Position numbers and translations under genes: made by a program. The notes under the pieces were generated by a model. It was not told the DNA's origin. It made no database searches and worked only from the letters and a program-made list of their open reading frames with translations. A stretch of 64,000 bases of DNA from the NCBI GenBank assembly GCA_963855995.1, contig OY979731.1, forward strand, positions 3,063,001-3,127,000, in the 5' to 3' direction. The stretch is from Muricea muricata. Taxonomy: Eukaryota; Cnidaria; Anthozoa; Malacalcyonacea; Plexauridae. This document shows positions 23,390 to 34,519 of the stretch, piece by piece. Numbering within the stretch: the stretch's first letter is position 1; each line of letters begins with the position of its first letter.

Positions 23390-23839
23390 ATGGAGCACGT
23401 CGGAAATCTGGCTGAAGCAGACGATGTCTTATCGCCTACAATCATACCAGTATTCGGCCTGCTGAGCCCTCCCGCCGAACAAGAAGAAACGTGCCACTAG
23501 TGCTTTGAAACCATCGCAAAAGGACAGTTTATGGTACTCAAATTGCCGTGCTGCGGACATCTCGTCCACACCACTTGCTTCAAGACATGGGCAACTACAT
23601 CCCACAAAGAATCCGTCGTACACTGCGCCTATTGCAGAACCGCCTATCCGTACGAAGACACCTGCTTCCTTTGCTTGCAAGAATACACAGAAAAACTCAA
23701 CTGCACAATGTGCTGCCACACGAAACTCCACGCAGAATGCAGCACAGATCTCACAGCCCTACTCCAACTCCTACCCTTCGGCCACACACTAGAATGCGGA
23801 CAACTTACTGAATGTAATCGTCTCTGGGTAGGCGTATAA
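23390..23839 (+). pseudogene. RING-H2-type protein with an in-frame amber stop
   Basis: The ATG is at 23390. After ~36 codons a TAG (23498-23500) falls between the first two zinc-binding cysteines (CH-stop-CF). The frame then continues through CCGHLVHTTC and CAYC, completing a C3H2C3 RING-H2 pattern. A second Cys/His cluster follows (CFLC, CTMCCH, HAEC), and the frame ends at 23839. The length of ~149 codons fits a small viral- or transposon-type ubiquitin ligase. One substitution explains the stop, so the gene died recently, or the stop is read through. E3 activity is inferred from the metal ligands only. Confidence 0.7.
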
Positions 23840-23850
23840 AGCAACTCTAT

Positions 23851-23937
23851 ACCGAACAATCATCCAGTTATTATATACCGAACAATCATTCAGTTATTAT
23901 ATACCGAACGATCATCCAGTTATTATATATCGAACAG
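23851..23937. repeat. 26-bp tandem repeat after the RING gene
   Basis: Units of 'accgaacaatcatccagtta' plus 'ttatat' repeat three times with a partial fourth. They lie just after the RING stop codon and before the right terminus. Confidence 0.85.
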
Positions 23938-24040
23938 TCCTATAACGTAATCTTATATATCGTTCATCATTTATTGTTGTAAACAATTTTATAATATACA
24001 TTTTTTCAAAACATATATCTTGTGTGTCTATTCATTGCTA

Positions 24041-24120
24041 CCTGCATACTAATTACTTCCCTCGCCAATGCCATCCCGCATACTAATTACTTCCGATCCC
24101 AAACAGGCCGGATAGACTAC
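24041..24120 (-). repeat. Right terminal inverted repeat
   Basis: This is the inverse of 19628-19707, with two inverted ggaagtaattagtat motifs. It ends at ggatagactac next to the right target duplication. Confidence 0.92.
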
Positions 24121-24128
24121 CAGTAAAT
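24121..24128. repeat. Right target-site duplication of the 4.5 kb element
   Basis: cagtaaat matches the left flank cagtaaaa in 7 of 8 positions. Confidence 0.65.
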
Positions 24129-24208
24129 GTTAGTTAATTTTTACTAAAGCAGCAACGCATATCGTAAAATAGCAAAACCTTGTCAATGAATAGCAGGGCC
24201 GCAAAAAC

Positions 24209-24275
24209 GCCGTAGCTCAGTGGTCAGAACAGTGCACCGAGTTACAGTAGTAACTGCAGTTTAGTCCTTTCTCGT
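24209..24275 (+). repeat. tRNA-like A-box relic
   Basis: cgccgtagctcagtggtcag is a good tRNA A-box, but the 3' part (cagtttagtcc) is a weak B-box. A tRNA-derived SINE head or dead tRNA is likelier than a functional tRNA. A weaker relative occurs near 8083, next to the exon-1 copy of the complete gene, so it was duplicated with that region. Confidence 0.35.
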
Positions 24276-24482
24276 ATGTTGAAATGTACATTTATATATT
24301 GTTCCATGATACAACATTTTTCGATATATTTGAATTAAATGGCATGGTTTACACTGGCAAACCCAGTAGCTCGGACAATAATGTGTGTAAATTACTTGCT
24401 GAAACGGAAAATTACGAAAACAAACTCATTGTGCCAAGACGTTCGTGGAAGAAGAAAATAGTCTGATGAAAATTTCAATGCG

Positions 24483-24572
24483 ATGAATTCTCTACTATCA
24501 GAGAACGCTGTTCGTACAAGCGTCCTAGTTATCTTCTTGGTATTTTTACAATGTTTGATAATTAAGGCAAAG
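24483..24572 (+). pseudogene. Orphan signal-peptide exon, open and with donor (copy 4)
   Basis: Thirty codons from an ATG encode a signal peptide (RTSVLVIFLVFLQCLI) and end AAG|GTTTTG at the same place as exon 1 of the complete gene. The next surviving exon relics in this copy, 27378-27495 and 31583-32222, are both broken, so this exon has no intact gene to lead into. Confidence 0.7.
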
Positions 24573-25219
24573 GTTTTGTAAAGTAACCTAAATTTACTGT
24601 TACGAAAGAAGCGAGGCTACTAGCAATGTTGATATCTTTCTGTACAAACATTGATTCTTACGAATACTGAGTTGAGCATGCAGCTGAAACTGAACAAATG
24701 AACTTGATCATTGTTTCGAATTATTGTGACAATTGCGGATCAAGTGGTTAACAACTTGCAAAAATCTTGATGGTATTATCAGACTTGTTTTATTACAAGT
24801 ATGTTCTGATACATTATGATATAACAGGAATTTCACGTGGATAGCGACACAAGGTTGTAATAATATCGTCATATCGCGATTAAAGCATCAGAATTGTCGG
24901 CACAGTCTTTGTCCCTTGGTTATACTTATACCTAACTTTGGGGAACCTGTAATTCTGGTCATAACTTGTTCATAAAATCACTATTCGTCCCTATTCGTCC
25001 GGTTATTCATTTTCGCATTTTATGTATTATGCCCTCACCCAATTTCACCCATGGTGAAATAGGTGATATTGTTGGAACGTGGTAGTACTAATTACAACAT
25101 TGGGTGAGGAAGGAGAGAGAAGAACGCCAAGGAAATCTGCCGAACAAATTTCTGCAAAATTTTAATCAATTTTGTTAACAGTTTTGTCGACGACTGCGGT
25201 TATCTTGGATGATGCACCC
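24573..25219. other. Intron relic of copy 4
   Basis: No exon or clear repeat is seen, apart from a short inverted motif around 'acccaatttcacccatggtgaaata' (about 25035-25062). Confidence 0.35.
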
Positions 25220-27030
25220 AATGAAATTATTTTATTATTTATTATTATTATTTAAAAATATTTAGTCACGGTAACCTTTCGGTTTCTTGATTTTCAAAGG
25301 GCCGTGATTATAAAAATTCTAAAATTAGTGCATGCAATATTTAAGTTATCCTCTAATCTCAGTATGTACAAAAATAATTAAATAAAGCGAATCTCAATGC
25401 AAAAAAACAATCAAACAAACAACAAAAGAAAGTGGAATAATTTGTTATTCTTGATAAAACTTAATAGCTCTTGTAAAAAGATTCAAGGAAACATGCTCAT
25501 GCTGCGTAATTTCACATGGAAGTCTATTCCATGCTACTGCTCTACGGTACGAGAAACTTTTCTTACGAAAGTTAGTATGTGGTTTTGGTAAGTTCAGTTT
25601 ACGTCCGTTACTTCTTCGTGCATATTTATTATTTTGGCAGAGAGTAAACATGTCAGTAAGATATTTTGGTGCCAGTCAATGTATTGCCTTGTAAGTCACC
25701 ACTTGTTCACGTTGTTCAAAGGTATTTGAAATAGGTTTCCAATTTAGCTTTTTGAATGTTTCTGCAGATCTAGTTTCGTAGCCTGAGCTTGTAATAACTC
25801 GGGATGCTCGTTTTTGTAATCTTTTAAGTTTGTCAATGTGTTTGAGATTTCCGTTGTGCCACACTATCGAGCAGCATTTGAAGTGCGGCAAAACTAATGC
25901 ATTGTACATTGTGTTAAGGGTATTTTCTGTCATGTAATTTTTCCCTTCTTAAGAGGGCAATGTTTTTCGAGATTTTTGTACATTGTTTGTTGATATGGTC
26001 ATGCCAGTTAAGTTGCTCATCAAGAATCACACCCAGAAATGTTTTATTCGAAACTTTGTTAATTTTGTTGTCTCCCATTACAATGCCTGGATTTGCCAGG
26101 ATTTGATTCAACCGTTGCCTCGAACTAATGATCATGTAGTCGGTTTTTTCAACGCTTAAGGTAAGTTTGTTTGATAGTAACCATTGGTGAACATTATTTA
26201 GGTCGGAATTAATCATTGCCTCAATGGCTGCCGCTGAGTCCGCTTGGCAATGCATGTTAGTATCGTCCGCAAACATGGAGCTTTTGTGAATTTTAAGCAA
26301 TTTGGTAAGTCATTGATGTAAATCAGGAAAAGCAACGGTCCTAGATTTGATCCTTGGGGGACTCCGCAAGTGTTTAATATTGGATTAGACAATTCATGGT
26401 TAATTTTACAAACTTGTTTCCTTCCACTTAGTTACGATGAGAACCATTGTAGTGCATTTCCTCTTACACCGTTACGTTCAAGTTTTGAAATAAGAATTTT
26501 ATGATCTACCGTATCAAATGCTTTCTTAAGGTCGAGGAACAGTACGCCATTTATATGGCCTTTATCCATATTGACAAGACATTGATTTGTTAAGTGTAAG
26601 AGGGCTGTTTCAGTGGAATGCTGCATGACTACGAAACCCAGATTGGTTTATTGAAATTATCTCATTGTATTCTAAAAAAGATTTCAGACTAGTTTTTCCA
26701 AAATTTTGGCAACTGCTGATGTTACAGAAATAGGTCTGTAATTACCACAGTCTTTCTTGTCCACAGATTTGTAAATAGGAGTGATTTTAGTATGTTTCAT
26801 TTCGTCAGGAAAAATTCCCGTGTCAATAGGTAAATTAAAAATATGTTGTAGGGAGGTGATAATGGTTTCTCCGGCAGCTTTTAGTAGTTTATTTGAAATT
26901 TTATCGAGTCCAGCTGATTTTCCGGATTTTGCTTTTGAAATTTCACGTCTTAAATCAGCCTTGGATATATTCGTGAGATCAAATACTTCAGATACTAGTT
27001 TGACATAGCTAAGAGGATCAATGTTATTGG
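25220..27030 (-). mobile_element. 5'-truncated LINE (CR1/jockey-like reverse transcriptase), decayed
   Basis: Minus-strand frames give, in order, SAGLDKISNKLLK and GNYRPISVTSAVAKILE (about 26980-26690), [16 protein letters not shown] (about 26540), the catalytic FADD box (about 26270), TFLGVILDEQLNWHDHI, and a C-terminal IVWHNGNLKHIDKL / LQKRASRVI segment (to about 25680). These are the conserved blocks of a non-LTR retrotransposon reverse transcriptase. Several frameshifts and stops separate them, and no 5' endonuclease is present. The element ends in a TTA/TAA-rich simple repeat at about 25225-25256, which fits the 3' microsatellite tail of CR1/L2-type LINEs. It lies in the intron between the copy-4 exon relics. 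Confidence 0.85.
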
Positions 27031-27377
27031 ATGGTCATATTTTGGTCAGGGAACGTTCGTTCTTTCTTTGCTAACAACCTGAAACATGTTTGAATAGCTA
27101 AACCAACGATCCAACGACCAAATGTTTTTACATCAGTTTACTTCAGACAAGTTTTGAAAGCGCATGCTGTTCCACAGATAACATAGGTAATTTGGCTCGT
27201 CTTCAATCATTAGCCACGACAAAGGTTAAAATCAAAATTTAGTCAACCAAATCTGTCGACACTATTTATGTTAAATGATATGAATCTGAGCAAGATGATG
27301 TAATATTTCCACTGATGCTACATTAAATATAAAAATATAGTGAAAGCGCCTATTACCTACCTTAATCTCTTTCGTAG

Positions 27378-27495
27378 TTACCCGTTTGTTCATAAGCGAC
27401 ACTGAAGGAAACTCCATTGTATATTGCAAGATTTCAGGAGATGACGGTATTGTTTTCTGCCTCAAAAACAAAATACGTGTGGGCATTTCAGGATG
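27378..27495 (+). pseudogene. Exon-2 relic of matrix-gene copy 4
   Basis: This matches 9241-9361 (TTACCCGTTTGTTC through the donor GGATG|GTAAG). One extra base near the start creates an in-frame TAA after four codons. The splice acceptor and donor remain visible. Confidence 0.7.
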
Positions 27496-28307
27496 GTAAG
27501 TTTGGTAGATGATTAATAAGCATCCTTTGCAATCAAGCGCTAGTTCAAATTTGAACTCCCTAATAAGCCCATTCTGTGTTATTTTTAAGGAACAAATCTC
27601 TATGCATACATAAAATTATCTAATCGGGGAATTAAAGCATTCAAATAAAAGCTAATACGGTAGCTTTACATTCAATATGCTTCACCACGCGAGAAGAGTA
27701 CTTCAGATCTTTTAATCCACCGTGAATCCGTGATGCGTGTTTGAAGTGCTCTCATCAAAGGTTATACAGGGTGTCCCACTAAAGGCGGACGCTTTTAAAC
27801 TCAACTATTGTTAGAATTTGAATGGTCCAGCAGTATAATCGCTCCAGAGTGCCCCTGAAATATGACGCCTTTGAAATTACTTATTAGAACTTTGAATGGC
27901 CCAGTTGATTTCAGCAGGGTCATTTTTCAGGGGCACTCTGGAGCGATTATACTGCTAGGCCACACAAGTTCTAACAATAATTGAATTCAATAGCGTTTGC
28001 CTTTTATGGGACATCCTGTAGAGGTCGAATCAACTCTAAAATTACAGTACTGAGACCCTGTGCTCTTTAGATCTAACCCAAAAAATTTTCCATTATAAAA
28101 ATAAATCGTGTGCATCAATACTTTGGCATTATGACATCCTAAAAAGCCTTTGTCCCACAACAATCTTTCTTCGTCCTCTGTTATTCCTACTCTAAAATAT
28201 CAATAAATAATTGATATTTTTTTAAAAATTTGTTATGTTTATAGTTATGTTATGGCTCTATTTAAAGCTGTTGTCTGGGCTTTGATATTTCTCCAGTTGA
28301 TCTAAAA
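27496..28307. other. Intron relic with a MITE
   Basis: No exon is seen. The MITE at 27765-28020 is listed separately, and the remainder is AT-rich sequence of no recognised type. Confidence 0.35.
27765..28020. mobile_element. Tc1/mariner-like MITE with 'tacagggtgtccc' ends
   Basis: The left end 'tacagggtgtcccactaaag' is mirrored by '...atgggacatcctgta' at the right, and both begin or end in TA as expected for a TA target. The interior is also largely palindromic (gcgattatactgct...). It has no coding capacity. Confidence 0.7.
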
Positions 28308-28500
28308 GCACGGAAAAGTACTGGCACTAATTGTCAAATAGAAAAATCCATTTTTCGAACAAAATTATCAAATTTCTCATGAAATATAATTTATTTTGTT
28401 TGTAAATTTCTGGTGGACTTATAATTTTCTTTAATACAGACAGTAACTAAGTTTCAAGAAGTTTCACAAAGGAAAACAAAAGATATAAGTGATTAACAAC
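28308..28500. repeat. Left part of a MITE split by the hAT element
   Basis: This is homologous, in inverse orientation, to 5261-5505. It stops at the hAT target duplication and continues at 31138-31195. Confidence 0.7.
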
Positions 28501-31137
28501 CAGGGTCGTTCAGAGAAATTTGGGGGCCCAGGGCAAAAATCAATTTAGGGGCCCTTCCCATATAGACATACTCCAATCACATTTTTATTTGACGGTATCT
28601 ACGTACAAAATAATTTGACAAAATTTTTAACAGTGAATTTAATATTAACAAGTTGTAACGATGCTTTACGCGCACACTTGAATGCAAACGATTCAAAACG
28701 TCATCATAGTTAATTTTTCTTGCTATGTCACGTTCACATGACAGCATGATCAGACATGACAACCTGCCCCATTGTGGACCTTCGACAATTCTTAACTATA
28801 CCAAGTTTGCTAAAAGATCTTTCTCCTGACGAAACAGACACAGGTATGCACACAAATAACCGCAGAGCAACAGAAACTTGAGGAAGAATGAAGGCCCTTC
28901 TCATATATCTTGTTCAATAATGCAATAGAAGTTATTTTTTCATCCAAAATATCACTTTTCTGCAACCTTTCCAGAAACCGCATCTCTTCGAGAAGCCCTT
29001 GCTCATTTAAATCACGTGGATAAAAGTTTGAAAGGTTTTTGAAACAAATTTCTATTGTTCTTTCTGCTGCTTCGTTGTCGTCTGTGCTTGTACCTTTAAT
29101 TTAGAGAAATTCCACAAAAAGGAAAACATGTCGTTTACTTGTTTATACTTTTTTCAAATCTACGGCCTGTCTCGGAAATCACTCTATCCAAAGCAACATT
29201 AAATACATTAACTTGGAATTCCCGTTCCTGATTGTGCTGTTCATGTTCACTGTCTCGTGGTTCATCGTGGAATCGTGTAAAAGTTCTTCGCTTTTTTCTC
29301 TCTAAAATGCTCACTTAACCAAGAGAAAAAGCAACAAGCTTCGATTCCACACTGATGACACTCCACGACTCTCTCACGCGTTTTAAATCATCTTTCAGTG
29401 ATTCAATGAGACGCAATTCTTCATCAATGGTGATCTTCGAACCTTGAAGCAAAACGCTAACATCATTTATGGTGTGTAATATCTTAAACCAAAAGGTTAT
29501 AAGTAAGACAAACTCGAGTGATTGCAACCATTGGATAAGGTTTTCGACATCAATACACACGTCACCAGGCAAATCATGATTCCTCAAGCTTTCAATGCAT
29601 CTAAAAATTCTCTTAGCCTCTTTGCTAAATGTTTAACTGCCTCTATTCTGGCACTCCAGCGACTAGAAGATAAGTTATGTAAGGACATACCAGCAGACTC
29701 TTGCAAAATCTTCCAACGAGAAGGACTAGAGCTGAACAAAGTGTATAACCTCTGAATGCTTCCGAAGAAGCTTTTAACAGCAGCTGATGACTCTGCTCCA
29801 TGTACCCCACAAAGATTAAGAATATGTGCGCCGTATGGGGAAAATATGGATTTTTCTCCAAAATTGCTTCAGAATTGTAAATTCCAGCCATTTTTGCACC
29901 ATTGTCATAACCTTGACATCTACAGTTCTTGAATTCAATATCATGTTCTTTAAGGACTCTGTATATTAACTCAGCAATATCCCTCCCTTTTTTTGTCACA
30001 ATCTTCCATTCTCAGAATTCTTTCACAGATCTCACACACTTTTTCACTCAAGTTCACATATCTTAAGATGAATATTATTTGTTCTGTGTCTGTGTGGAAA
30101 ACGTCCGGCGTACCGTCAACAATGATGTCATAGTACAATGCTTGCTTAAATTCTTCCACAATAGTATTGAGAACTACTTCCGAGCATTCATCAATAAATT
30201 CGTTTTGTGAACGTGGCGATAAATAATGCGCTTGCATTCGGCTGTTGCTTTCGTGATACTTTTTTACTTCATCCAGATGTGACGTTAAAATTTTATTATG
30301 ACCACTAAGCAGTTCCAAGTTTCCTAGAAATAAACCATTACTTGGATTATTACATTCAGTGGTTGATCCGGGAAAGGGAAGTTGTCGCTCCGACAAAAAC
30401 AATACAACGACCAATATGCATAAAAATATTTCACGCCATTTTGATACTTCGCTTTCAAACTGCGACTGAAGTTGCTGACAATCCCAGCTGTTTTAAGTAC
30501 GGTTTTTCGAGTTCTTTCCACGAGATATAGCATAACACATGCGACGAACTTCGCTGGTGAGCTTCGACTTTCCCCTACAATTTTCGCCAGTTGTCTTCAT
30601 GTCCTAAATCAGGTCACGTTTTTGTCAGCTTAGATGTTTTGGGTGTCACCTCTTTTTGTAATATATCTTGAAACAGAAAACATGGGAAGCAAAACAGACT
30701 TTGTCTTGATATGCTCCATACCAACCAATCTCTTGTTACTTTTTCTCCATTTGTCATTTGCTGACAAAAAATGTTTTGAGGAAAGTTGCGGCCAGAGCTG
30801 TCTCTAAGGAAAGACTTCGAATTTTTTGGCGGGCCAATTTTGACGATATCTCTTTGTCTTGTTCAGTTAGATTTTTCCAGCTTGAAGGATCGTTTCATAA
30901 TGAAGGTGAAATTATTCTTTCAGCATCAAATGACCTCACTTGAAATGGTATAGTCTCACCAATGGTTACTCCAGTTTCTTGACTAGCCATTCCCTCATCC
31001 AGATCAGTAGCAGTGTGTGTAGTATCATCCATATGCGTGGTATCATCTTCACACACAACTTCTAATGTTCTACGAGATTTTGCTTGGGCCCGGGCAAATT
31101 GCCTCTTTTGCTCCTGCTCTCCCTCTGAACGGCCCTG
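28501..31137. mobile_element. hAT-family DNA transposon (2.6 kb), decayed
   Basis: The termini are cagggtcgttcagag and ctctgaacggccctg, inverted repeats with one mismatch over 15 bases. They are flanked by a perfect 8-bp duplication ttaacaac (28493-28500 and 31138-31145). These are hAT hallmarks. The minus strand carries the remains of a transposase. The insertion splits a MITE whose intact copy at 5261-5505 has ttaacaac once. Confidence 0.93.
29315..30600 (-). pseudogene. hAT transposase of the ZMYM1/DUF4371 type, broken
   Basis: Fragments in several frames read, from the 5' side: VVLFLSERQLPFPG (about 30400), GNLELLSGHNKILTSHL, YYDIIVDGTPD and IIFILRYVNLSEKV (about 30130-30030), CRCQGYDNGAKMAGIY (about 29920), PHTAHIFLIFVGYMEQS, and a helical C-terminal piece. 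The VDGTPD acidic block and the CxCQGYDNGAxM motif match DUF4371 hAT transposases. A family-typical zinc finger and C-terminal dimerisation domain are not clearly preserved. Frameshifts and stops show that it is inactive. Confidence 0.85.
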
Positions 31138-31195
31138 TTAACAACAACAAAACGGATTTCTATTTGGCAGCTAGTTCCAGCTCTTTTACTCACGG
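31138..31195. repeat. Right part of the split MITE
   Basis: It continues the element interrupted by the hAT insertion and ends near 'ttttactcacgg', the inverse of the end at 5261. Confidence 0.7.
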
Positions 31196-31582
31196 CCAGT
31201 CAGCCAGCTAACTACGCTGGTATAAATTAATACCCGATTACTTCCACAGTTAGAAAAGTATACAAATTGTAAAAACGTTCATGGCCATTATATATATTAT
31301 ATTTGTCCATGAAATTTTGCAATTGTACTAATCTTAACGCTAAAGTTGTTTCTTGACATTAACGAGAAAGAAAAACAAGATCTATAGCGTACATTGATTT
31401 GCTGAAAATCTCGGTATATAGTAATTAGCTAAACGTTCACTAAGAAAGTCCGTGAGCTGTATTGTCGTTATTTTAATTATTTCTTCTACAATTAGCTTTT
31501 TACCATTTTTTCTTATTTTTGCTCAATAACGTTACGGTTCTATATACTAACGTGTATATGTTATAAACATTTTTTATTGCAG
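31196..31582. other. Intron relic before the copy-4 terminal exon
   Basis: No exon is seen. The sequence from about 31490 resembles the stretch before 38203 (ttctacaattagcttttta / tccacaatcagcttttgta), so it is homologous last-intron sequence. Confidence 0.4.
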
Positions 31583-32222
31583 AATATGAATCAAAAATAC
31601 TTCTTGGAAAGTCGTGTAAAGATATCTTAGCAAGAAAAACCGTCGCAGTCTCAGGAAATTACTGGATCAAGCTCGCTTCCAATAAACTCTTCCAAGTTTA
31701 CTGAGACATAAAAACTCACAGAGGCTGAACCTGGAGTTTACTCCTACACCTTTACAGATTACAACAGTTTTGCCTCGGGAAGCAATGCCGTATAACCCCC
31801 AGTCCAAACTGGCCTATCTTTAAGTCCATATCTCTATACCATTCCTCCACTCAACAAGTCATCGCATGGGGCTGTTGGCCGGAATGTTTGGAAGAACATT
31901 GGAAAGGATTTCATGGTTAAATCCAACATAAACGATTGGATTGTTTGTCAATCAAGTGGCGGAGGTATGGTCACAAAGAGAAGCGGATCAATAGTTTGTA
32001 AAAATGTAAAAAAAACGTCGCAACAACTTGTAGTGAAGTAGTACCATATAGGGTGCTTTGGTATGCTCGAGGAGTTTGTCTCGCTACTTCTGTGTATAGG
32101 CTAATTATTTCTTCAACACAGTGACAGATCATAACTGGCCAACTCATGACCCTTGTGGAAAGATAGCTCAAAATCACAACAAAAGTGTCATCAACTCTGG
32201 TGGACAAATCCATCTTCGTTAG
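31583..32222 (+). pseudogene. Terminal fibrinogen-like exon of copy 4, heavily mutated
   Basis: It follows a good acceptor (tttttattgcag) and aligns along its whole length with 15634-16268. GKSCKDILARK and SNINDWIVCQSS are readable, but a TGA replaces the Cys codon in the CDMET motif (about 31702), and several indels follow. The final CGT-TAG is kept. It is a pseudogene. Confidence 0.8.
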
Positions 32223-32366
32223 GAACCACCCTTAACATTCATACAACATGATATAGCATGAAACAGAAATCACAACTTGTACATAGTAACAAAGTTTCTA
32301 CATATCCAACTCTTAATTACTACTCTTTTGATGCAATCAATCCTATGTTATGTTGGCTGATTGCTA

Positions 32367-32680
32367 TTTAACAAATGGATTACGAGCTCGAGATTTCTAA
32401 GTATGCGGTGATAGTTGATGAGGGCGAAGCCCGAATCAGCTATCAACCCATAGACATAGAAAGCGAGTAATCTATAATTGTTTTACTGGAATAGTAGAAT
32501 AATTGATTTTTAAGTCATTTGCTAAAAAAAACTATTACAAATTTTTGTTCATCTTGAATCAACCATTGAATTGAAAAATACACCAGAAAAATTTTAGTTT
32601 TGCTAATAGCTATCTAGCGAGCAACAGATAGCGAATAGAACAGTCAACCAAATTACAGCATTTGCATTATAGTATGGTTC
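32367..32680. repeat. MITE of the 'caaatgctgtaatttgattgg' family
   Basis: It begins 'atggattacgagctcgagatttct' and ends '...accaaattacagcatttgcattatagtatgg', inverse to the copy at 4070-4325. Confidence 0.6.
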
Positions 32681-33344
32681 CACAAATGTAATTTAGTAGT
32701 TGATCTGTACTTCTTGCAATAAGCTTGTGTATTTAGGCTGCCGTCGCCTGTTTTTGTTAAACGCATACGTATAAAATGGGAATCCGTTGCCATGCTTCTT
32801 TCGAAAATTGATGTTTTTAGTCGTATTGTTAATATACTACTTAAATCTTGGTTTCTTTTTAACAGTTGCAAGTGCATATTTGCACGTCCGTCCCATTTTG
32901 ACTTTCGAGTGACACGGGACCACCAAACCCAAAATAAAAATAATTCTAATAACTTTATTAATTTATACAGCGCACCATACATGGCGAGATGATCTATTGC
33001 GCTTGCCTGTGAGCATTGTTTTGTTTGACATTTGAGGGCCCTTGCAACTGAACTAAAATTAATTTGAATAAAAATAATTTTTATTATGAAATAATCTTAC
33101 TCGGTTAATTCCAATCTGGCGGCTTCTCTAGTGGTGAAGTTTCTGATATTATCGACGGCGCTCAAGTTTCAAAATTAGCTATTAATGTCGTCGTTGTTAT
33201 GGAAGTATCCTCGACCAGCAGTGGTTTCTGGGACTGTGATTATTCATGATCACACTCCAATTCTTAAATAATTTTAAGTTCACTGTATAACGTCACACCA
33301 CCATAAGGAATAAATAGTAGGGCCACGTAAGATACAGCTAATTT

Positions 33345-33565
33345 AATCATGGTGAACATCGACAATAGTCAAATGTGCAATATGAGAGACAAACAAATGA
33401 CGGGAATAATCACAGTTTTACATGCAAATGTAAAGAAATATCATTCTAAATACTACAGTCAGAACCCCGCAAGGCAATTGCCGTGTTGATTTCTTTCAAA
33501 ACTATATTTTGCTCATCATTCTTTTGTCGCTAATATCGCACATGTGACTATTGTCGTTATCAATC
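33345..33565. repeat. Small inverted-repeat element
   Basis: Arms 'acatcgacaatagtcaaatgtgcaatat' (33356-33383) and 'aatatcgcacatgtgactattgtcgttat' (33532-33560) are imperfect inverted copies. Confidence 0.5.
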
Positions 33566-34519
33566 TTAATTGAATTAGTAATTAATAAATTTGCAATTAA
33601 CATGCCTAATGAACGTTATTAATGAATATAATGGACATGTCCAATGCGACATGCGCAGGAACACAACTTGAAAGGTTCCGACTAGACTTGTCCTTTAGTT
33701 CGTAGTTCACTTCAATCTTCTTCTATAGACGCGGCTTTTTATTTTATAGGCGGCGAGGCTTCGAACGTTTAAGAACATATTCAAACATTGCCTAATTAAA
33801 GGAAGCTAAATAAATGCAAATTTGCCAAATGCAATTCCGCAATTGAGTCTAAATTCAACTTTTTAATGTAAACATTTAATTAAGTGTGTTATGATTAACG
33901 TGGTGGCACAGTGCGTCTTTATAACGTCAGAACTTTTTAATCGACTTTGTTATATATTTGGAGACAACGTCGAAGAAGTAACAGAAAGTGGTTAATAACC
34001 TGTGTTTTATCACGACGAAACATGAAACATTTCTTTACAAAAGCGTTCTCGTGCGTAAAATTCCTAATTTTCTTGCCATTGACGGTGAAAATTGAAAAGG
34101 AGAAATACCTGAATACCTGCAAGCCTGAAGATTCCAAGGATGTTGCAATTCCTTTTCTTCCGTTGGAGAAAGGTATATTTCATTTTACCATGCATTAATA
34201 CAAGTAACTACAATGTCCAGTATACATAATCTCAAATTTTTTAAAAGCGGAACAGCCCAACTCCTATATATGCAACATGCTTATTTCAAGTTGTGAACGA
34301 AAATGCACTATAATAGTTTCTGAATAGACCCAGATCAGTGAAGACCTAAAAATTTGAAATCAGGATTTGTTGTCAATGCTTTAGAATAAAAAATACTTAA
34401 AATTCAAACAATATTTCTAGGTTGCGTATGCTAGACATATAGCAGGTGTAAAAAACAATATAAAAAAATAATAAATTTAATAAAATAAGTTGATGAGTTC
34501 ATTAAGTCGATCGATGTTG

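Larger units (their letters stand above)
19628..24120. mobile_element. 4.5 kb TIR element with packaging-type ATPase; family not recognised
   Basis: Both ends carry an ~80-bp inverted repeat (19628-19707 and 24041-24120, 74 of 80 positions matching) flanked by a 7-8 bp target duplication. Inside are six gene slots: a C-terminal unknown, a P-loop ATPase and a C2H2 protein on - (19998-21370); an acidic protein on + (21682-22197); an unknown on - (22544-23019); and a RING-H2 protein on + (23390-23839). Most are broken by stops or frameshifts. The ATPase is of the FtsK/HerA type known from Polinton/Maverick elements, adintoviruses and related DNA elements. I see no integrase, DNA polymerase B, protease or capsid frame, so this is either a cut-down member moved in trans or a separate family. 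Polintons usually make 6-bp duplications, which does not match. Base composition is visibly less AT-rich than the flanks. Confidence 0.85.
32223..34021. other. Intergenic, between matrix-gene copy 4 and the PAN/EGF relative
   Basis: It holds two MITEs (32367-32680 and 33345-33565). Open frames around 32653-32992 do not look like protein. The region just before 34022 should contain the promoter of the next gene, but I could not define it. Confidence 0.4.

Noticed and set aside
32653-32992. Open frames on both strands
   Set aside because: Overlap a MITE end, no exon borders and no protein-like conservation.
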